Origin: Acetobacter musti
GTDB taxonomy: Bacteria; Pseudomonadota; Alphaproteobacteria; Acetobacterales; Acetobacteraceae
DNA length: 64,000 bases
Direction of reading: 5' to 3'
Assembly: GCF_011516835.1 (NCBI RefSeq)
Contig: NZ_WOTB01000014.1
Coordinates: 58,258-122,257 of the forward strand
Made by a program: the position numbers and the translations under genes. Positions 26,531-35,270 of the stretch are shown here, in pieces; within the stretch, counting starts at the first letter, position 1, and every line of letters starts with the position of its first letter. The notes beneath the pieces were generated by a model. That model was not told the DNA's origin. It was given only the letters and a program-made list of their open reading frames with translations, and made no database searches.

Positions 26531-27273
26531 ACGGATTTCCGGGAAACGGACATGATGTGATGTCCGCGAAAGAGATCGTTCTTGCTGACAGCGGGGCTGT
26601 CGCCCGTTATGTCGCGGATTTTCTTCTTGCGGAGGCGCAGCGGGCGCCGGGTACGTTCCGTATCGCGCTTTCGGGCGGTTCCACGCCGAAGCGTTTGTAT
26701 GCTCTGATGGCGGAGCCGGCTTACGCCGCGCGTTTCCCCTGGGCGCGGACGGAGTTCTTTTTTGGCGATGACCGCTTCGTGCCGGCGGATTCTCCCGACA
26801 GCAACCGGGGCATGGTTGAGAAAACGCTGTTCTCCCATGTCGATGTTCCGGCGGCCAATATTTACCCGATGCCCGATCAGGGCGATCCGGATGCGGGTGC
26901 GCGTGCTTACGAAGCTGTGCTGAAAGAGCGGTATGGCGCGGCGGTGCTGCAGAAGGGCAGACCGCTTTTTGATATTGTCATGCTGGGGCTGGGTGAAAAC
27001 GGGCATACGGCCTCTCTGTTTCCGCGTCAGCCCGTGCTTCAGGAGAAAACCCGCTGGGTGGCGCCCTGTGTGCCGGACGATGCGCCACATACGCGGCTGA
27101 CGCTGACCTATCCTGCGATCGCGTCCAGTCGCATTGTGCTGTTTCTGGTCACCGGGTCTGCTAAAGCAGCTGTGTATGCGCGTGTCCGGAAAGGCGACCC
27201 TGCCGAGCCGGCGAGCCATATTACGTCAGACGGTCAGATCGAGTGGATCGTTGACAGAGATGCCGCGGCATAG
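26527..27273 (+). CDS. pgl: 6-phosphogluconolactonase
   Basis: Hydrolyses 6-phosphogluconolactone to 6-phosphogluconate in the oxidative pentose phosphate branch. The 248 residues match the DevB/SOL type: FRIALSGGSTPKRLYALM, FFFGDDRFVPADSPDSN, IVMLGLGENGHTASLFPRQ and RLTLTYPAI. The GTG start at 26527 overlaps the upstream HAD stop (GTGA) and has AGAGG 5 bases before it; an ATG at 26560 has no comparable site. The glucose-6-phosphate dehydrogenase gene that would precede it in the pathway is not in this window. Confidence 0.95.
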   Translation: MNGFPGNGHDVMSAKEIVLADSGAVARYVADFLLAEAQRAPGTFRIALSGGSTPKRLYALMAEPAYAARFPWARTEFFFGDDRFVPADSPDSNRGMVEKTLFSHVDVPAANIYPMPDQGDPDAGARAYEAVLKERYGAAVLQKGRPLFDIVMLGLGENGHTASLFPRQPVLQEKTRWVAPCVPDDAPHTRLTLTYPAIASSRIVLFLVTGSAKAAVYARVRKGDPAEPASHITSDGQIEWIVDRDAAA

Positions 27274-27285
27274 GGAAGAAAAATA

Positions 27286-28011
27286 ATGAGTTCTGCGACA
27301 GGCGGAGCCGATCAGGTCCGGGAATACAAGCGGCAGGCGGCGGAGTTCGCGGCTGAAATGGTGCAGGATGGCATGGTTGTCGGTCTGGGCACCGGCAGCA
27401 CCGCCGTTTTTCTGATTGAGGCGCTGGGGCGCAGGCACCGGGAAGGGCTGCGTTTTCTCGCCATTCCCACTTCTGTTGCGACTGAAAAACTCGCGGTGAG
27501 TCTGGGTATTCCGATGACGAGCTTTGCCGAGCATGAGCGCGTGGATCTTACCATTGACGGCGCCGATGAGATCGAGCGCGGGACGCTCAATCTCATCAAG
27601 GGTCTGGGCGGCGCGCTGCTGCGCGAAAAGATTGTCGCGGCGGCTTCGGAAAAGCTGGTGATCGTCGCGGATGACAGCAAGCTGGTCGATCATCTTGGTG
27701 AGCATTGTCTTCTTCCGGTCGAGGTCACTCCGTTTGGCTGGGAGAGCACGGCCCGGCATCTCGGGCGGCTGGGGGCGCGTATTTCGCCGCGTCGGACGCC
27801 GGCGGGACAGTTTTTTGTCAGTGATGGCGGGAATCTGATTCTGGACTGTAATTTCGGGGCTATTTCCAGTCCGGCCGAGACGGAGCGTGCTGTACGCTCC
27901 ATTGTTGGCGTGGTCGACAGCGGTCTGTTCACCGGCCTTGCCAGCGAAGCTGTGACATGCGGGCCGGAGGGGCTTGCGCATCTGGTTTCCGAAGGGAGTG
28001 GCGATGTCTGA
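27286..28011 (+). CDS. rpiA: Ribose-5-phosphate isomerase A
   Basis: Interconverts ribose-5-phosphate and ribulose-5-phosphate. A 241-residue protein with the RpiA signature blocks VVGLGTGSTAVFLIEALG, ERVDLTIDGADEI, IKGLGGALLREKIVA (catalytic Glu and Lys region) and EVTPFGWE. The ATG is 12 bases past the pgl stop. Its last codons overlap the start of gntK by 8 bases, so the two are translationally coupled. Confidence 0.96.
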   Translation: MSSATGGADQVREYKRQAAEFAAEMVQDGMVVGLGTGSTAVFLIEALGRRHREGLRFLAIPTSVATEKLAVSLGIPMTSFAEHERVDLTIDGADEIERGTLNLIKGLGGALLREKIVAAASEKLVIVADDSKLVDHLGEHCLLPVEVTPFGWESTARHLGRLGARISPRRTPAGQFFVSDGGNLILDCNFGAISSPAETERAVRSIVGVVDSGLFTGLASEAVTCGPEGLAHLVSEGSGDV

Positions 28012-28570
28012 CATGTCCGGGTCTGGCGGTGTCCTGCCTCCGGAGGTCCGTCTGCCGCCGCGTGTGGTGGTGGTGATGGGGGTTTCGGGGTCCGGGAAAA
28101 CCACGGTTTCCGTCGGTCTGCATAATCTGCTTGGCTGGCCGTTCAAGGAAGGCGACAGTCTTCATCCGCCGGCGAATGTCGAAAAAATGGCGGCGGGCAT
28201 TCCCCTGACCGATGCCGATCGCTGGCCGTGGCTGGATAAATGCCGCGCCTGGATTGATGCATGCGCGGCATCCGGCACGGGTGGCATTCTTTCCTGTTCG
28301 GCGCTGAAGCGGGTCTATCGGGATCGTCTCCGCTCGGGCGGGACGGATATCACCTTTCTGTTTCTCCGGGTGCCGCACGACATTCTGGCGCACCGGCTGG
28401 TGCGGCGGAAGGACCACTACATGCCGGCGAGTCTGCTGGACAGCCAGCTTGAGACTCTTGAGATGCCGGGCCGCGATGAGCACGCCGTTGTGCTGGATGT
28501 GTGCGAAACTCCGGCCGAGGAGATCGCTCATGCGCTGGAGGCGCTGAAGGAAGATCCGGTTTTCAGATAG
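28004..28570 (+). CDS. gntK: Gluconokinase
   Basis: Phosphorylates gluconate to 6-phosphogluconate, feeding the gnd step of the same operon; this fits bacteria that make and re-import gluconate. The 188-residue P-loop kinase shows VVVMGVSGSGKTTVSVGL, FKEGDSLHPPANVEKMAAGIPLTDADRWPWL and SALKRVYRDRLR, all typical of the GntK family. The ORF is open from 27974, but ATG 28004, with GGGAG upstream and overlapping the rpiA end, gives the normal N-terminus. Last gene of the operon; a family 1 repeat follows. Confidence 0.95.
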   Translation: MSDMSGSGGVLPPEVRLPPRVVVVMGVSGSGKTTVSVGLHNLLGWPFKEGDSLHPPANVEKMAAGIPLTDADRWPWLDKCRAWIDACAASGTGGILSCSALKRVYRDRLRSGGTDITFLFLRVPHDILAHRLVRRKDHYMPASLLDSQLETLEMPGRDEHAVVLDVCETPAEEIAHALEALKEDPVFR

Positions 28571-28654
28571 CTCGTTCTTTCTGATCCGGGGCTTTGCCCT
28601 GCACCTGGAAGGGGTCCTCACGCGAAGGCGTACTGCGCACAACGCCCCTTTCAC

Positions 28655-28765
28655 CCGGTTTATTTTAACAAGGCGGATCAAAGGGACTGCGTCCCTTTGT
28701 GGGGTTCGGGGCAAAGCCCTGAAAATCTGCCGCGCCTGTATTTGCAAAATATACAAACGTTTTTC
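28655..28765 (+). repeat. Hairpin repeat family 1, copy e with tail module
   Basis: Full-length form: TTTATTTTAACAAG, GGATC, the stem AAAGGGA/TCCCTTT, GGGGTTCGGGGCAAAGCCC, then a tail CGCGCCTGTATTTGCAAAATATACA. The tail shows that the unit is longer than the hairpins alone, since it also occurs near 11.73, 46.19 and 49.25 kb. A decayed piece of the family 2 element follows at 28766-28800. Confidence 0.8.
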
Positions 28766-28813
28766 ACAAAGGCGGCATTCCGAAAAAGCCTCACCGGAGC
28801 CTGAGCTTTGATA

Positions 28814-29569
28814 TCAGGACGGTGGATGCCCCAGCGCGGCGATAACGGACGCCGCGTCCGGATGCCTGGCGACTCTGACGTCTGCTATACCGCTTTTTCT
28901 CAGCGCATGGGCTGCTTTATCCGAGATTGCGATGCCGCGGAGCTGTCGGCAGTCATATCCGCTTGCTTTCAGCGCTGCTCCTGTTGCGGCGGCGCTCCGG
29001 GCTGAAAACGCCGTCACAATGCCGATTTCATTGCTTTGCAGCGCCCTGAGAATGGCGGCCGGAAACGCATGCACCGGATGCGCCGAATAGGCGATGCGTC
29101 GCAGGACCTTAAAGCCGGCTTGTCGCAGTTCGGAGGCCAGTTCGAGACCCTGGCCGGCGCCGGACAGCAGAAGTATGGGGGCGGGCGAAGGCGCGAGACG
29201 CGCGCGGACCAGAGCCGCGAGCGCGCCGGCATCGGCGCCGGCGCTGTTCACGTGATGAAAACCTGCTGCCCGCACGCGTCGGGCTGTTGCATCTCCGACG
29301 GCGAAGACCGGCACATCGGGAGCGACCGAAGCGGAGAGCGCGGCGACGGCCTGGCTGCTTGTGAGCAATGCCGCGCTGAGTTTTGTCTGGGGCGGTGGGA
29401 ATCGTGGTTCGATAATCAGGGCCGGGGCCGCAAAGGGAGTCCAGCCCAGTGCGCGGACGGCATCCATTGTCTCCGACAGACCGGGTTCGGGCCGGGCAAT
29501 CAGAACGCCTGTCCAGGAGGATGCGGACGGGTTCTTCGCGATGACGCCGGTGGCGACGGTGCCTTTCAT
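28814..29569 (-). CDS. hemD: Uroporphyrinogen-III synthase
   Basis: Cyclises hydroxymethylbilane to uroporphyrinogen III in heme and cobalamin synthesis. The 251-residue sequence is divergent, as is usual for HemD, but keeps the two-domain pattern: GVLIARPEPGLSETMDAVRALG, AALLTSSQAVAAL, VFAVGDATARRVRAAGF, ILLLSGAGQGLELASEL and IVTAFSARSAAATGAALKASG. It lies 106 bp downstream of hemC on the same strand, the usual partner, which supports the call. The ATG at 29569 lacks a strong Shine-Dalgarno sequence; a start slightly inside is possible. Confidence 0.9.
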   Translation of the reverse strand: MKGTVATGVIAKNPSASSWTGVLIARPEPGLSETMDAVRALGWTPFAAPALIIEPRFPPPQTKLSAALLTSSQAVAALSASVAPDVPVFAVGDATARRVRAAGFHHVNSAGADAGALAALVRARLAPSPAPILLLSGAGQGLELASELRQAGFKVLRRIAYSAHPVHAFPAAILRALQSNEIGIVTAFSARSAAATGAALKASGYDCRQLRGIAISDKAAHALRKSGIADVRVARHPDAASVIAALGHPPS

Positions 29570-29675
29570 ACAGTGCTGGTCATACGGTGCCGGCCATGAT
29601 GGGATCGGTCATGATGACACCGCGCGGACCTTCACGGACGGCAGCAGGGGTTGCGCGCCGGCGGAGGCCATCGGC

Positions 29676-30749
29676 TCAGTCCGTGAAGATATCGGGCGGG
29701 CTGTCGGCGCGGAGGCTGCGCCCGAGTTCGCGGCCCATGCGTTCCGCGTCGGCGGCCGCGCCGATGATCTCGCGTTTCAGCAGGAAGGTGCCGTCTTCGG
29801 AGGCGACGAGGCCGGTCAGGTGCAGTTCGCTTTTGGGGCCGGCGACCGGGGTCAGCAGTCTTGCATAGCCGCCGATGGGTGTCCGGCAGGAGCCGTCCAG
29901 CTCGGCCAGCAGCGCCCGTTCGGCGGTGGAGACGGCGCGGGCTTCATAATCCTCGATGGCGGACAGGAGTTCACGCAGTTCGACGTCGCTGGCCCGCACG
30001 GTCACGCCGACGATGCCCTGTCCGGCGGAGGGGACCATCACGTTCGGGTCGATGACGACCGAGGCGCGGTCTTCCATGCCGAGGCGGCGCAGGCCGGCGA
30101 GGGCCAGCAGGGTGGCGTCGCACTGGCGGGCGGCGAGCTTGTCGAGCCGGGTCTGGACGTTGCCGCGCAGGAGGCCGAAGCGCAGATCCGGCCGGACGTG
30201 GAGCATCTGGGCCTGGCGTCGTACGGAGGCACAGCCGACCAGTGCGCCATAGGGCAGGGCGGCGTAGGGATCGGCCGGATTATCGCCGGGGGCCAGGCCG
30301 GGGCCGAGAATCAGGGCGTCCCGCGCGTCTTCCCGCCGCATGGTGCAGGCGAGCACCAGGCCGTCCGGCAGGGTTGTTTCCAGGTCCTTGAGGCTGTGGA
30401 CGGCGAAGTCGATCCGGCCATCCAGCAGAGCTTCGTGAATTTCCTTGGCGAACAGGCCTTTGCCGCCGATTTCCGCCAGGGCGCGGTTCTGGACCTGGTC
30501 GCCGGTGGTGTTGATGAGGTGTTCCTGAAAGGCGTTCATATCCCGCAGGACGGGACAGAAGCGGGTCAGGCGTGTCAGAAAGGCCCGCGTCTGCCATAAG
30601 GCCAGGGGAGAGCCACGGGTGCCCACGCGCAGCGGCAGCTGCTGGCGCCGGTGCTGCGGAGCCGCGTTCTTCTTGCGGGCGGCCGCCTGCGCCGCAATTT
30701 TCTGCAGGGCTGCGGACGGGGACGGTGAGGGTGGCTGTGCGGAAACCAT
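29676..30749 (-). CDS. hemC: Hydroxymethylbilane synthase (porphobilinogen deaminase)
   Basis: Polymerises four porphobilinogens to hydroxymethylbilane. Core motifs are LPLRVGTRGSPLALWQT, HSLKDLETTLPDGL, ILGPGLAPGD, GCASVRRQAQML, LRGNVQTRLDKL and the cofactor-attachment region LDGSCRTPIGGYA with its cysteine. At 357 residues it is about 40 longer than usual because of an Ala/Gln/Arg-rich N-terminal lead before LPLRVG. That lead may be real or the start may be downstream, though no better internal start is evident. It is divergent from tsaD with only 41 bp between the starts and is followed by hemD. Confidence 0.94.
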   Translation of the reverse strand: MVSAQPPSPSPSAALQKIAAQAAARKKNAAPQHRRQQLPLRVGTRGSPLALWQTRAFLTRLTRFCPVLRDMNAFQEHLINTTGDQVQNRALAEIGGKGLFAKEIHEALLDGRIDFAVHSLKDLETTLPDGLVLACTMRREDARDALILGPGLAPGDNPADPYAALPYGALVGCASVRRQAQMLHVRPDLRFGLLRGNVQTRLDKLAARQCDATLLALAGLRRLGMEDRASVVIDPNVMVPSAGQGIVGVTVRASDVELRELLSAIEDYEARAVSTAERALLAELDGSCRTPIGGYARLLTPVAGPKSELHLTGLVASEDGTFLLKREIIGAAADAERMGRELGRSLRADSPPDIFTD

Positions 30750-30790
30750 GTCGCGTATTTATTACCAGCGCCGGGTGAAGGAAAGGTGAC

Positions 30791-31909
30791 ATGACGCCAG
30801 ACAGCCTCGATGGCAACGCGTATCCTGTGGCGGGAGCGATTCTCCCGGGTCCTCTGCTGGCCATCGAATCGTCCTGTGACGAGACGGCCTGCGCCATCCT
30901 TGCGCCTGACGGGAGGGTGCTTGCGGAGCGTCTGGTCTCCCAGGAGGCACATGCGGCTTTCGGGGGGGTGGTGCCGGAGATCGCGGCGCGGGCGCATCTT
31001 GCATTATTGCCGGATCTGGCAGGAAAAACCCTGGAATCGTCGGGGCTGGCACGAGGCGATCTGGCGGCTGTCGCGGCCAGTACCGGTCCGGGGCTGATCG
31101 GCGGTCTGATCGTTGGCGCGAGCTTCGGGAAGGGGCTGGCGATCGCGCTCGGGAAGCCGTTTATTGCGATCAATCACATTGAGGCCCATGCGCTGTCGGC
31201 AAGGCTGCCTGGTGTCTCTGACGGGCAGATCGGCTTTCCGTTTCTGCTGCTGCTGGTCTCCGGCGGGCATTGTCAGTGTCTGGCGGTGGAGGGCGTGGGC
31301 CAGTACCGGCGTCTGGGCGGGACGATCGATGATGCGGCCGGGGAGGCGTTCGACAAGGTGGCCAAGATGCTCGGGCTTGGCTGGCCGGGCGGGCCGGCGC
31401 TGGAGCGGCTGGCGCGTGAGGGGGACCCCGCGGCTTTTGCGCTGCCGCGTCCGCTGAAGGGGCGTGCGGGGTGTGATTTCTCTTTTTCGGGCCTGAAGAC
31501 GGCGATTGCCCGGCAGCTGGAGCCGTTCGGTTTCGCTGCGCTGCCGCGTCAGGTCGCTGCCGATCTGGCCGCCAGTTTCCAGCAGGCGGTGGCGGATGTC
31601 ATCGAGGATCGCGCGACCCATGCTCTGGCGATGATGGAGCGGCCGACGGCGCTGGTGGCGGCGGGCGGAGTCGCGGCCAATACTGTGCTGCGGGAGCGGC
31701 TGACGGCGCTGGCGGCGGCGCACGGGTTGCCATTTGTGGCGCCGCCGCTGCGGCTCTGCACGGATAATGCGGTCATGGTCGGATGGGCGGCGCTGGAGAT
31801 CTGCCGGGAGGCGACGCGGCTGGGTCTGCCGGTGCCGGATGACCGGGCGACGCGGCCGCGGCCGCGCTGGCCGCTGGGTGAGATGGCGGAGCGGTTTGCG
31901 GTGGGGTGA
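30791..31909 (+). CDS. tsaD: tRNA N6-adenosine threonylcarbamoyltransferase
   Basis: Transfers the threonylcarbamoyl group to A37 of ANN-decoding tRNAs, together with TsaB and TsaE. A 372-residue Kae1/TsaD protein: LAIESSCDETACAIL, GLIGGLIVGASFGKGLA, the metal-binding HIEAH in INHIEAHALSARL, LLVSGGHCQCL, GGTIDDAAGEAFDKVAKML and AAGGVAANTVLRERL. AAGGAAAGG lies just before the ATG. The promoter must overlap that of hemC in the 41-bp gap. Confidence 0.96.
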   Translation: MTPDSLDGNAYPVAGAILPGPLLAIESSCDETACAILAPDGRVLAERLVSQEAHAAFGGVVPEIAARAHLALLPDLAGKTLESSGLARGDLAAVAASTGPGLIGGLIVGASFGKGLAIALGKPFIAINHIEAHALSARLPGVSDGQIGFPFLLLLVSGGHCQCLAVEGVGQYRRLGGTIDDAAGEAFDKVAKMLGLGWPGGPALERLAREGDPAAFALPRPLKGRAGCDFSFSGLKTAIARQLEPFGFAALPRQVAADLAASFQQAVADVIEDRATHALAMMERPTALVAAGGVAANTVLRERLTALAAAHGLPFVAPPLRLCTDNAVMVGWAALEICREATRLGLPVPDDRATRPRPRWPLGEMAERFAVG

Positions 31910-32014
31910 TCCGGGCTTCTGTCCGGTTTCCTGTATTGAGCTGATGGGGGCTGGCTGCGGGCAGGGGAACGCGGTGTGCTGCGTACGATGACGCTCTCAC
32001 CCCTGTTTATTTAA

Positions 32015-32145
32015 GAGGCAGTTTCAAAAGCTATGCAGGGGCAAAAAGCATTTCACGATAAATATATAAAAAAAAGTTTTTGGGTGCCGCCTTTTTTCAA
32101 AAAGGCGGCGTTTCCCAGAACTTTCCGAAAAGCTTCATCAGAAAC
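32015..32145 (-). repeat. MITE-like repeat family 2, truncated copy D (inverted)
   Basis: Begins with GAGGCAGTTTCAAAAG and then contains AAAAAGTTTTTGGGTGCCGCC, the CCGCCTTTTTT/AAAAAGGCGG hairpin and a decayed second hairpin (ACTTTCCGAAAAGCTTC). About 80 bases of the middle are missing compared with copies A and B. It lies downstream of tsaD. Confidence 0.7.
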
Positions 32146-32409
32146 GTCTTATTCCAGAAGCGGCAGACTGTCTTTTTTGCGGCGCGGGTCGTGTTTCCCA
32201 CGAGGTGTTTCATCGGAGGACGGCGTTGCCCGGCAGCGGATTGATTCAGCGACAGCCCTGATAAAATCAGCGGTCACAGGCTCGCTCTGATCCGTTTTTG
32301 CGGACAGGACGAAGGGGGAGGAAACGGCTCTGTCGTCGCCCTGTTATGTCGCAGGCGCCTCTCTCTATCGTCCCGCTTTATGGCCCCTTTTTTCATGGGA
32401 GCACCATCT
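32146..32409. other. Intergenic region upstream of the aldehyde dehydrogenase
   Basis: No gene recognised. An 85-codon frame starting at 32033 runs through the repeat and has no independent support. The region should contain the promoter of the aldehyde dehydrogenase gene. Confidence 0.4.
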
Positions 32410-33942
32410 ATGACCGCTTTCATTCACGCGATCGATCCAAAAATCGGCAAGCCTATTGATCCGGGCATCGCCCTGTCGGACGAAGACGATGTCGACCGGC
32501 TCTGCGCCGCTGCGGCGGCGGCTTTCCGTCTCTATCGCAACACGTCTCTGGAGAGCCGCGCGGTCTTTCTCGAAACCATCGCTGCTGAAATCATGGAAAC
32601 GGGCGATGCGCTGATCGAACGGGTGATGGCCGAAACCGGCCTTCTCCGTACCCGGGTCGAAGGAGAGCGTGCCCGGACCTGCGGACAGCTTCGTCTGTTT
32701 GCGCGTGTCGTGCGCGATGGTGGTTTTCTGGACGCCCGGATCGATCCGGCGCAACCAGACCGCCAGCCTCTGCCGCGTGTCGATCTCCGGCTGCGCAATA
32801 TCGGCACGGGTCCGGTTGCGGTTTTCGGGGCCTCCAACTTTCCGCTGGCTTTTTCAGTTGCCGGGGGCGACACGGCGTCGGCTCTGGCGGCCGGTTGCCC
32901 GGTTATCGTCAAGGCGCATCCGGCGCATCCCGGCACGTCTGAAATCGTGGCGGCGGCGATCCGGGCGGCCATCACCCGCTGCGATCTTCCTGAGGGCGTC
33001 TTTGGTATTCTCTTTGAAAAGAGGACCGGACTCGGCGCGGCGCTGGTTACGGACCCGCGCATCAAAGCCGTGGCGTTTACCGGCTCGCGCCAGGGTGGAC
33101 TGGCCCTTGTGCAGGCTGCCGCTGCCCGTCCCGAACCGGTTCCGGTCTATGCCGAGATGAGCTCGATCAATCCTGTTCTGCTGTTCCCTGCGGCGCTCGC
33201 GGGGCGTGGTGCGGCCATCGGGCGGAGTTTCGCGACATCCCTGCAGACCGGCGCCGGACAGTTCTGCACCAATCCGGGGCTGGTGCTCGGTGTGGACGGG
33301 CCGGGACTCGACGAATTTATCGCAGGCGCCGTTGCCGGTATCGAAGGGGCGACGCCGCAGACGATGCTCACTCCTGGCATTCATGCGGCCTATGACCGGG
33401 GCGTGGGCAGGTTCGCCTCCCATGCCGGAGTCAGGACGCTGGCCCGTGGTGGTGAGCCGTCCGGGCCGCATGAGGCGCAGGCTGCATTGTTTGAAACGGA
33501 TCTTGCGGGGTTTCTGGCGGACGGCCATCTGCAGGATGAGGTGTTCGGGCCGTCTTCGCTTCTGGTTCGCGTGCCGGATGCCGGGGCGTTCAGTGACGTT
33601 CTCGCGCATCTTGAAGGGCAGCTCACGATTGCGCTGCATATTGACGAGCCTGACCATGCCGCCGTCACGACATTACTGCCTGTGCTTGAGGAAAAGGCGG
33701 GGCGTATTCTGGTGAACGGCTTTGGCACCGGGGTCGAGGTTGCGGACGCGATGGTGCATGGAGGTCCGTTCCCGGCGACGTCGGACAGTCGCACCACGTC
33801 GGTGGGGACGCTTGCGATCCGGCGTTTCCTGCGGCCAGTCTGCTATCAGGATTTGCCGCAGACGCTGCTTGCTCCTGCGCTCAGGGATGGCAATCCGCTG
33901 GGGATCAGCCGCATGATTGACGGGAAGATCGCGAAACACTGA
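32410..33942 (+). CDS. NAD(P)-dependent aldehyde dehydrogenase, 2-oxoglutarate semialdehyde dehydrogenase type
   Basis: A 510-residue soluble aldehyde dehydrogenase. Motifs: [25 protein letters not shown] (cofactor-binding fold), [10 protein letters not shown], the catalytic Glu in [11 protein letters not shown], and the catalytic Cys in [11 protein letters not shown]. The sequence order and the short segment before FCTNPG match the alpha-ketoglutaric semialdehyde dehydrogenases that end non-phosphorylative pentose or glucarate routes. ATG 32410 has GGGAGC upstream; an ATG at 32380 is also in frame. It lies immediately before the aromatic cluster but is separated from it by 335 bp, so membership is uncertain. 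Confidence 0.85.
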   Translation: MTAFIHAIDPKIGKPIDPGIALSDEDDVDRLCAAAAAAFRLYRNTSLESRAVFLETIAAEIMETGDALIERVMAETGLLRTRVEGERARTCGQLRLFARVVRDGGFLDARIDPAQPDRQPLPRVDLRLRNIGTGPVAVFGASNFPLAFSVAGGDTASALAAGCPVIVKAHPAHPGTSEIVAAAIRAAITRCDLPEGVFGILFEKRTGLGAALVTDPRIKAVAFTGSRQGGLALVQAAAARPEPVPVYAEMSSINPVLLFPAALAGRGAAIGRSFATSLQTGAGQFCTNPGLVLGVDGPGLDEFIAGAVAGIEGATPQTMLTPGIHAAYDRGVGRFASHAGVRTLARGGEPSGPHEAQAALFETDLAGFLADGHLQDEVFGPSSLLVRVPDAGAFSDVLAHLEGQLTIALHIDEPDHAAVTTLLPVLEEKAGRILVNGFGTGVEVADAMVHGGPFPATSDSRTTSVGTLAIRRFLRPVCYQDLPQTLLAPALRDGNPLGISRMIDGKIAKH

Positions 33943-34277
33943 AAACATACTGCGGGAAGAAGCTTTTATCTGCGGCCGGACGTGTTTGTAACGGCAAAAG
34001 GCTTTTTCCTGTTTCCTGGTTCTGTCTGATGATTTTTCTGAAGAGAGTCTGACAGCGGAGGCAATTTTCAGTTCCGTCATTCCGGAACGGCTGCATTGTT
34101 ACCGGCCGGAGTGATGTGCGCTGTCCTGTGTCGCGATATGCCGAGCGGTTCCGGTCCGGAATTCTGCGTCAACTCCTATCTTTTCAGCGCATTTTCTTAT
34201 CGGGTCGGGCGTTGCGGGGCATGGCTTACTCACGGTGTCACGCGGCGTTTGCCGCTGCATTACAGGAGTGAAATCCC
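33943..34277. other. Intergenic region, no gene seen
   Basis: Runs from the aldehyde dehydrogenase stop to the TTG start at 34278. AGGAG at 34264-34268 sits 9 bases before that start. No hairpin or gene of note; it should hold the promoter of the decarboxylase-like gene. Confidence 0.4.
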
Positions 34278-35252
34278 TTGCCGAACGACCTCAGACTGAA
34301 AATCGCCATCGCCGAATTTCCGCATACATCGGCTATTCGTAACGGGTCCATTCCGATTGAAGGTGTGGATGCGGAATTTGTGACAGTCCAGCCGCAGATC
34401 GGGGCATTTCGTCGGATGGTCCGGCAGCTGGAATTCGACGTCTGCGAGCTGGCGCCGACGACTTACATCATCGCGCGGTCTTACGGGATTCCGCTTGTCG
34501 CGTTACCCATATTTGTAACAAGGCGTTTTCATCATTCCGGACTCCTTGTTCATCCCGATTCAGGTGTTACCGGACCGAAGGATCTTGAAGGGAAAAAAGT
34601 CGGTGTCCGCGCCTATTCCGTTACGACCGGTGTGTGGACACGAAGCGTTCTGATTGAGGAATTCGGTCTCGACAGCAGCAAAGTCACATGGGTTGTCGAT
34701 GATGAGGAGCATGTCCAGCAGCTGAGGCTTCCGCCGAATGTCGTTCATGTCGGAGACGGCGAGACGCTGGCGGGAATGATGGCGGCCGGGCAGCTTGCAG
34801 CGGGTTTCGAGGGCAATGCCGGGATTGGCCGGACGGGTTCTCCGACGGGAGGCTGGAAGGAGGTGGAGACTGACTATCCGGATCTGTTTCCGAATGCGGT
34901 GGAGCTGGAGGCCGACTGGTATGCGCGTACGCATATTTACCCGATGCATGGGACAATTGTCGTGAAAGAGTCAGTCCTGAAAGAGCATCCGTGGGTTGCC
35001 GCCTCGCTCTTTAAAGCCTTCTCGACCGCGAAGAACGAGTGGCTGACGCGGCTGGAAGACGGCAGTGCGATGGCGGCGTCCGACAGGCGTTATGCTGAAC
35101 TGCGTAAAATCGTTGGTTCTGATCCGCTTCCTTATGGTTACGAGGTCAATCGTCCCACAATGGAGGCGCTTGCCCGCACCGCCTATGCTCAGGAGCTGAC
35201 ACCTCGCCTGATGCCGCTCGATGAGCTGTTCCTTGATCTTAACAACGCCTGA
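34278..35252 (+). CDS. 4,5-dihydroxyphthalate decarboxylase-like protein 1
   Basis: A 324-residue protein of the family typified by phthalate-pathway Pht5, which has a periplasmic-binding-protein-like fold but works in the cytoplasm; no signal peptide is present. Family-like blocks: FDVCELAPTTYIIARSYG, FHHSGLLVHPDSGVTGPKDLEGKKVGVRAYSVTTGVW, VTWVVDDEEHV and IYPMHGTIVVKESVL. The TTG start is supported by AGGAG 9 bases upstream. The protein shares collinear motifs with the protein at 45127. It may remove a ring carboxyl from a dihydroxylated aromatic acid, or it may only bind such acids; the family has few tested members. It converges with the LysR gene. Confidence 0.75.
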   Translation: MPNDLRLKIAIAEFPHTSAIRNGSIPIEGVDAEFVTVQPQIGAFRRMVRQLEFDVCELAPTTYIIARSYGIPLVALPIFVTRRFHHSGLLVHPDSGVTGPKDLEGKKVGVRAYSVTTGVWTRSVLIEEFGLDSSKVTWVVDDEEHVQQLRLPPNVVHVGDGETLAGMMAAGQLAAGFEGNAGIGRTGSPTGGWKEVETDYPDLFPNAVELEADWYARTHIYPMHGTIVVKESVLKEHPWVAASLFKAFSTAKNEWLTRLEDGSAMAASDRRYAELRKIVGSDPLPYGYEVNRPTMEALARTAYAQELTPRLMPLDELFLDLNNA

Positions 35253-35270
35253 AAGCGGATATCTGGTTGC

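Noticed and set aside
32033..32290. 85-codon frame crossing a family 2 repeat
   Set aside because: Most of it is repeat sequence; the remainder has no similarity or initiation signal.
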